From Ophiosphaerella korrae (Eukaryota > Ascomycota > Dothideomycetes > Pleosporales > Phaeosphaeriaceae), in contig JALNQF010000274.1 of assembly GCA_028456385.1 (NCBI GenBank), positions 1 through 55,625 of the forward strand: a stretch of DNA of 55,625 nt. The letters run 5' to 3'. The notes beneath the pieces were generated by a model. The model was not told where the DNA came from. It searched no databases and worked only from the letters and a program-made list of their open reading frames with translations. Both the position numbers and the translations under genes were made by a program. Positions within the stretch are counted from its first letter, which is position 1. Every line of letters begins with the position of its first letter. Positions 48,901-55,625 of this stretch are shown here, in pieces.

Positions 48901-50500
48901 TTCCTTCTTACTTTTAGTTATCTTTAACTAGGCTTCTTTATTTTTCTTATAGTCTTTACTTCTATAATCTTTTATAAAGTATCCTAGTTTTCTATATTTA
49001 TAATATACTATATCCTTTTCTTTTTATAATTAGTAGTTTTTTACATAGTAGCCTTTTTTACTATAGTTAAAGTATATAAAGTCTTTATTCTTCTTCTTTT
49101 TCTTATCTTTATTAGTGTTAAGGATTATAGGGTCTCTCTTATTATAGTTCTAGGTATAACTTCTATATTTATTCTTCTTCTATTCTTAAAGATTATTATT
49201 AATTTATATTACCTATTACTTTAGGGCTTCTAGTGTTTGTAGTTTTTTTATATAGATTATTTTATATTAGATTTTTAAGTTTAGTCCTTATTTAAATTAT
49301 AATATTAAAGCTAACTTATTTTATTCTATATTTTACGATAGTTATTTAAACTATAAATTGTATTCTAGAATACTTTTATTTTGTATAAGCTTTTCTAGCC
49401 CTTCTTTAGCCTATTAGGTAATATCTATATCCCTAAATACTACTCTTATTTGTCTAGTAAAGTATTTATAACTTCTAAAGATAGCTCTAGTTTTATCCTT
49501 CTATATTATTAGGGCGTGTATTATATAGTCTATCTAGTAAGGTTTAAACTATCTTATTATATTTTCTTTAAAGTATATTCTAATATATATTACCTTCTTT
49601 TCTTCTATATTAAAGTATAGTACTTGTATATCTATTTAGATTTATACTAACACTATAAAGGGTCTTAGTTTTTCTTTTATTCTATTAAATTTCTTAAGTA
49701 TAAGTATCTTAGGTAGTTTCTTTGTTGCACTTATCTCTAGTCTTTAGGTAATTAGTTCTATCTAGTTCTAACCTTTAATAATAGCTTTAATTTATAATTT
49801 ATTCTACTTTAAATAGTCTTGTAGTTCCTTATTTTATATTTCTAAAGTATTAATTACTATCTTTATATCTTCTTTTTCTAAGATTAGGTTGTTTATATAT
49901 TCTCTAATTACTTTCTATACTATATTATCTAATTTATAACTACTTATAAGTACTTTAGCTACTTTTTTAGTTAAACTTTCTACTATTGTGTTAGCTAGAC
50001 TATACGTTACTTACACTTCGCTTCTTTTAATAACTAAATTAGCAATGTATAATAGGTATACTATAGTTAACTTCCTAATAACCTCTAGGGTTATTAGTAG
50101 ATTAAGAGTTAATAACAAAAGCTTATGTTATAATTAGTAATAACTATAAATAATAGTTAATTTATATATACAATATTAAGTATTAGCGTTTTAGGTTAAA
50201 GATTAGATTACTAATACTATCCTAATAATACGCATTACTACTAATTATATATTCCTACTAATCTATTAATCTATTACTTGTATCTAGTCTTAGCGACTAT
50301 AGATTATAGATTACTAATCTATTAATCTATAATTATATTTCGTCTATATACTTAATAGATTAAGAGATTACCTACGTGTCCTAATTGTAAGTAGTTTCCT
50401 AATTAAAGTTATTACCCTGCTCGTCCTATACTTTGTTAGCTACTAAGTCAGGACTAATTAGTTCTATCTCGACTTCCCTTGTTACTAGCGTAATAAAAAT

Positions 50501-51672
50501 CCTAGGTAAATTTATAGCTTATATATATTACTACTATAGGATATAATATATATACTATATACCTTTACTTTAGAGATATATTATAATAGTATAGAGAAGC
50601 TATAGCTAATTACTAAGTAAGAGACTAAGTACTAGTATACTAGTACGCTAAGCTCTCTATCTATTCTATTACTATAAAGTATAGTTATAGTAATAGTAGT
50701 ATTACTTCTATAAACTTTAAGAAGTTTATAAGTAAGTTAATTCTTTATAATATACTAAGTTAGAGTACTATAGTACTTATATTAAAGTTTATAAGCTTTA
50801 GCTTTTATTATAGACTTAGCTTAAAGTATAAAACTATTCTATAACTTTATAATATATATTACTTATAGAAAGTAGTTAAATAAGTAAGATAAAATAAGTA
50901 GAATAAAATAGGTAGAATAGAATAAGTAGAATAGAATAAGTAAAATAGAATAAAAAGATTTATATATAGTCTTTAATACTAAATAACTATTTATAATTAG
51001 CTAAATACGCTTCTAGAGAAATACTAAGCTAGCTAACTAGGTTTAGACTTACTTAGAGTTTTAACTTAGTTATTAGAACCTAATACTTTTATTAAAATAC
51101 AGGTTTTTCTTAATACTTATAGTACTAAAATAGATCTCTATAAAGAATTAATTTAAGTAGCTATCTATAATCTTTATACTAGTATTTTCTAAAGTTAAAA
51201 AGCTACTATAAAAGCTTATAATATTCTATAAGCTATATTTTTAAAGTATATATAAAGTATATAGAATAGCTAAACTAGCTATATATACTAATAAAGATTA
51301 ACTTTAAAGTAAAAGGACTTTTATATATAATAGATACTTAAAAAAATATATATAAGCTTTTTCTCCTTTATATATAAATATATAAGAAATAGTAAACTAA
51401 ATACTAAAGATAAATAGAGACTATAAGCTTATAAGTAAGTATTAGATAACTACTTTCTTAAAGCGTAATCTACGTATTATATCTATTATTAGATAAAAGA
51501 TTAAAGCTACTTAGGCTAAGAAAGTAAGTCTAGTATAGATATATATATTTCTTAAGCTCTTTAAGAGAGTTTATATAAAGCTAAGTATATAAGCTAAAGA
51601 TAATATAGTTTATAAGTAAATAATATACTTTACTAACTTTATATACCTATTTAAGTATATAACTTAATAATA
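50501..51672. other. AT-rich DNA with low-complexity repeat
   Basis: Heavily RIPed or naturally AT-rich DNA with no recognisable gene. A short tandem array of AATAAGTAGAATAG-like units lies at 50,888-50,953. It separates two chromovirus copies. Confidence 0.55.
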
Positions 51673-53822
51673 TATTATAGCTCTAATAAGAGAAATCGAG
51701 ATAGAGCTAATTAGTCCTAACTTAAGTGCTAACAAAGTATAGGATAAGTAGGGTAATAACCTAGATTTAGAAGCGTATTACAACCTAAACACGTAAAACG
51801 TAGAGTAATCTATAGTGTTATACAAATAGATTAGTAGAAGTATATAGTTAATAAGAATACGCATTATTAGGATAGTATTAGTAATTTAGTTATTAACTAC
51901 AAGCGATAATACCTTAATATTACAAGAATTATTCTATTATTTATAGCCTATTACTAATTACTATACGAGCTTTTCTTATTAACTCTTAATCTACTAATAC
52001 CCTAATAGGCTATTAGGAAGTCGACCCTAGTAACCCTATTACACCTTGCTAATTTAGTTATTGCAAGAAGTAAAGCGTAAGTAGCGTATAGTCTAGCTAA
52101 CACGATAGTAGAAAGTTTAACTAAAAAAGTAGTAAAGGCACTTATAAGTAGCTATAAGTTAGATAATACTATATAGAAGGTAATTAAAGATTATTTAAAT
52201 AACTTAATCTCTAAAAAAAAAGATATAAAACTAGTAATTAACGCTATAGAAATATAAAACAAAGAACTATAAGATTATATTAAATAAAATAAACTTTAGA
52301 TTAAAGCTATTATAGTAGGACAAACCTAGATAGAATAAATTACCTAGAGACTAGAAATAAGTGCAATAAAGGAACTACTAATAATACTAGTACTTAAGAA
52401 GTTTAATAAAATAAGAGAAAAACTAAGACTTTTTATAGCTTTAGTAAAACTTTAGATTAATATATAAGTACTATACTTTAATATAGAAGACAAGAATATA
52501 GTATATATTAGAATATACTTTAAAGAAGATATAATAAGATAGTTTAAACCTTACTAGATAGACTATATAATACAAGCTCTAGGAATATAGAAAGATAAAA
52601 TAAGAGCTATCTTTAGAAGTTATAATTACTTTATATAATAAATAAGAGTAGTATTTAGAGATATAGATATTACTTAATAAGCTAAAGAAAAGCTTACAAG
52701 ACTTAAATAATATAGAAGTATCTTAGAATATATATTAAAATTTAAATAACTATCTTAGAATATAGAATAGAATAAACTATCTCTAATATCTAAGTTTAAA
52801 TAAGGACTAAACAAAGAAATCTAATATAAATTAATTTAGATAGATAAACTAAGAATACTAGAAGCTCTAAAAAGATAGGTAATATAAGTATATTACGATC
52901 TTTAAGAATAGAAGATAAATAAGTATTAGAGAAAACCTAATAACTATAATATAAGAGATATTATAATCTTTAACGTAAATAAAGATAAAAAGAGAAAGAA
53001 GAATAAAGACTTTATATACTTTAACTATAGTAAGAAAGGCTACTACGCTAAAGACTACTAATCTTAAAAGAAGAAGAATATAGTATATTATAAATATAAG
53101 AAACTAGGACATTTTATAAAAGACTACAAAAAAGACCTAAAGAAAGAAATATAGTTAAAAATAACTAAAAAGAAGAAAGAAGTACTATAAGTATAAGCTA
53201 AACCTTAGGAGAAAGTAGCTAGAAGTAAAGAATAGTAATACGTAATACTCTATTAGGCCTTTTATTACAAAAACAACTACTATATATACTTTTTAAGTAA
53301 GTAAAGAGTAAGATAGTTTCTATAAAAGAGATAAAGAGTAGTAGTAATAAAAGAAAGTAGAACGTAAGTATAGCTTAATAAAACAAGATATATAATAGAA
53401 ATACTAATAGAAGACTTAGAAAAAGAAGAGCCTTAGAATCTATTAATCCCTACTAAAAGACTAGTAGAGGATAAGAAGACTACTATAGTTACCTCTAAAG
53501 AACTATAAAGTAATAAAGAATAAAGTAACGTAAAAGGTATAAAATATACCTAGTTAAATATATATAGCTATAATAGCTATATAACAATAGATATAGTAGA
53601 ATAAAACTAAGAATAGTAATTTATTTAGAAATACTTACTAGTTATAAGTATAGAAGAAGCGTACAAAGACTAGAAAATACGTAACCTAAAGAATATAAAG
53701 TTTATACTATTCTAAAAATAGATAAAGTTATAGATAGTTATAGTAAGAAGAATACTTATATAAAAAGAGTAGTAGTACTTTATAAGATAAACGTAATAGA
53801 TTAATAAAGCCTATATATTGCA
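51673..53822 (+). mobile_element. 5' fragment of chromovirus E, plus strand
   Basis: The LTR is 51,673-52,043 (371 bp, first TG now TA), followed by the family leader, gag and two degraded CCHC knuckles (about 53,020-53,130). Homology to the full-length copy (12,299) stops near 53,822, at the point matching about 14,480, before the protease. Pol and the 3' LTR are absent, so the element is truncated. Confidence 0.75.
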
Positions 53823-54310
53823 AGATACAAGCTTAGGAATAAGTAGGAGATAATTATTAATTAAAGAGCTATCTAAGCTAGGCTACTTATATATAGTAGA
53901 GTAGCTTAAATAGCTTATATAGCTTACTTACTACTATAGGCTTACCTAAATTATATAGAGCGAAGCTCTAACTTGTAATATACTCCTTAGGTAAGCTACG
54001 TAGTAGAGCTATTTAATAAGTTTTATAGTAGTTATCTAAACTTAGTTAAAAATACCTTTACCTATAATTTTATTTGTTTTAGGCTCGTGCGTAGGTACTA
54101 AGCGCTTATACGCTGCGCGTAGTATATTTAGAGTTTTCTTAGCCTTATAAACTCTTTAGTAACTATTATTATAGCTATTATAAGTTACTATTTTTAAAGC
54201 TTTTAAAGCTTGCTTTTTATATTAGTAATTATTATACTAACTTGTTTTTATAGAGTAAAGCTAAGAAAGCTACTTATACTTATATATCTTACTCTTATAC
54301 TACCTCTAAA
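53823..54310. other. RIPed DNA with inverted GC-richer motifs
   Basis: Unassigned. It includes AGCTCTAACTTG and TAGGTAAGCTACGTAG-like blocks that partly mirror one another around 53,880-54,010, possibly the end of another transposon. No duplication was identified. Confidence 0.35.
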
Positions 54311-54311
54311 G

Positions 54312-54356
<45 letters not shown>
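54312..54356. repeat. (CTA)15 microsatellite
   Basis: Fifteen perfect CTA units. In RIPed surroundings this could descend from a CCA or CTG tract by C-to-T change, or have expanded after RIP; perfect purity favours late expansion. It is followed by an AAGAAGAAGAAAAAGCG stretch. Confidence 0.9.
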
Positions 54357-54359
54357 AGA

Positions 54360-55625
54360 AGAAGAAAAAGCGTACTAAAAAGACTCTAGTACTATAGACA
54401 CTCTTACCTCTACCTTCTTATACCTCTTCTCTTAAAGGGGTTATAAGTACTCTCTATAAAGAGCCCTACCTCTACTATACTTATAGCGCGTTAGTAGGCT
54501 ACTCTAATAGGAGCTACTATAACTTCCTTAAAGAGGAAGTTTAGTATTATATACACTATACTACTAGTAGCTATAGCTACGTTCTTATATAAGTTAATTT
54601 AAAAAACTACTCTAGCTCTTTAATTTAATATTAGTTAACTAACTTATATTATAGCCCTAAGATTACTTACTATAGTACTATTACCTTTATTACTACCTAG
54701 GCCTATAAAGCTCTAGAGAGAGAGCTTAAAGCTCTCTAAAAGACTTTCTATATACTACTTAGTAAGGTTATAGAGGAGACTCTAGGTCTTTAGACTCTTT
54801 TACTACTCTTACCTCTACCTCTACTTTAGCCTACGCCTATACTTACGCCTACTCTTACTCTTACTTCTACCTAAGACCTTACTACTACTACGCTTACTAA
54901 CGCTACCTTTATAATAGAGGCTATTACTACTCTACTAGCTAGAGATACTTAAGCTAAAGAGGCTTTTACGCGTTATCTACGTATAAGAGCGCTTCTTAAT
55001 AAGTTTATTAATCTTATATTTTAAATAGATACCTTATTTTAAGCTTAGCTCTAAGCTTTAGCTTTACGCTTTAGTACTTTAATTTAAAGACTTCTTTATA
55101 GCTCTATACTCTACTTTTATAATTTTTATAACTTAAGCTTAGCTTATATATCTTTAAGGTTAAGGTAAGCTTTAAATCTCTTAAACTACTACTCTAAGAG
55201 GTGCTTAGTTAGGCTATCTACTAGTATCTTGCTCGTTAGTATATAAGAAACTTAAAATAAGCCTCTAGCGTACTCTTATCTTAGCTATATATTCTATATA
55301 TCTACGTAACGTAAGCGCGTTATTACTCTCTTATTTTTACCTACAATAAGTCTAATTATTTACTAATTATTATAGAAGATTATCTAAGTAGCTCCTAGGT
55401 CTAATATAAGCTCTTAAAAGAGCTTTTTTAGTACTATTACTTCTTTACTTACGTACTTAAGCGTAAGTAGCTTAGCTTTAGTAGTAGAGGTAGTTACTAT
55501 AGCTTATTACGCTACCTTCTATATTACTACTCTACTAAAGAGTATTACAATATAGCTATAAGATAAGTAGCGCGTTACTAGATTATTAGTAAATAACGCG
55601 TCTCTATATATAAGTAGCTTAGTAC
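54360..55625 (+). pseudogene. RIPed coding relic, family unknown
   Basis: The plus frame beginning in the Lys-rich AAGAAGAAAAAGCGT stretch stays protein-like to the window end if TAG/TAA are read as Gln. It has a Pro/Thr-rich middle and a KALERELKAL segment. Near 54,450-54,600 regularly spaced Tyr codons could be former Cys (C-x2-C-like spacing), as in zinc-binding gag-like proteins. Because TGA is rare in RIPed DNA, an absence of TGA stops proves little, and this call is weak. Confidence 0.25.

Larger units (their letters stand above)
42989..50495 (-). mobile_element. Full-length chromovirus D, minus strand, RIP-inactivated
   Basis: LTRs lie at 42,989-43,435 (447 bp) and 50,046-50,495 (450 bp), and the flanks carry the direct repeat AAAAT at 42,984-42,988 and 50,496-50,500. 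The interior is the reverse complement of the chromovirus at 12,299: leader, gag, CCHC knuckles (about 49,000-49,110), protease, reverse transcriptase (about 46,700-47,250), RNase H, integrase and chromodomain (near 44,200-44,300). A 405-bp insertion (solo LTR plus duplication) at 45,502-45,906 splits the integrase region. Without it the element is 7102 bp. All coding frames are full of TAA/TAG. Confidence 0.9.

Overview
The window is fungal nuclear DNA, most likely from a filamentous ascomycete with very strong repeat-induced point mutation (RIP). About three quarters of it (1-26,600, 39,900-45,500 and 45,905-55,625) is AT-rich DNA in which CpA and TpG are almost absent and TpA is in excess. 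This is the footprint of C-to-T change at CpA. Almost every CAA, CAG or TGG codon has become a TAA or TAG stop, so no long reading frame survives. Between these blocks lies a balanced-composition island (about 26,610-39,890) with short introns of 49-71 bp bounded by GT and AG, which also points to an ascomycete.

Left RIP block: a 2.4-kb repeat of unknown kind (1-2476) and its second copy (21,711-26,180), a Ty3/gypsy integrase relic (2480-3560), and a nest of one Ty3/gypsy chromovirus family. That nest holds a minus-strand 3' fragment (8621-11,760), a plus-strand element split in two (11,761-12,298 and about 19,290-21,590) and a near full-length plus-strand element (12,299 to about 19,285). 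A 2.1-kb TIR element with TA target duplication sits inside the second copy of the 2.4-kb repeat. The first copy is its empty site.

Gene island, mostly minus strand: an SRPK-like protein kinase (3 exons), a Zn2Cys6 regulator inactivated by three RIP-type changes, a proline-rich hypothetical protein (2 exons), a divergent Ras-like GTPase (2 exons) and, at the right edge, a plus-strand coiled-coil gene whose frame runs into the RIP block and is broken there by glutamine-to-stop changes. The island also holds small un-RIPed elements: a 141-bp hAT-type MITE with an 8-bp duplication, a 242-bp solo LTR with a 5-bp duplication, and a 271-bp TA-flanked MITE just upstream of the kinase.

Right RIP block: a full-length minus-strand chromovirus (42,989-50,495, duplication AAAAT) carrying a clean, un-RIPed 400-bp solo LTR (45,502-45,901, duplication ACTTC), then a truncated plus-strand chromovirus (51,673-53,822) and unassigned relics. 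The intact genes do not form a visible cluster or pathway. I found no convincing new molecular system. The notable biology is the history written in the transposon layers and the leakage of RIP into neighbouring single genes.
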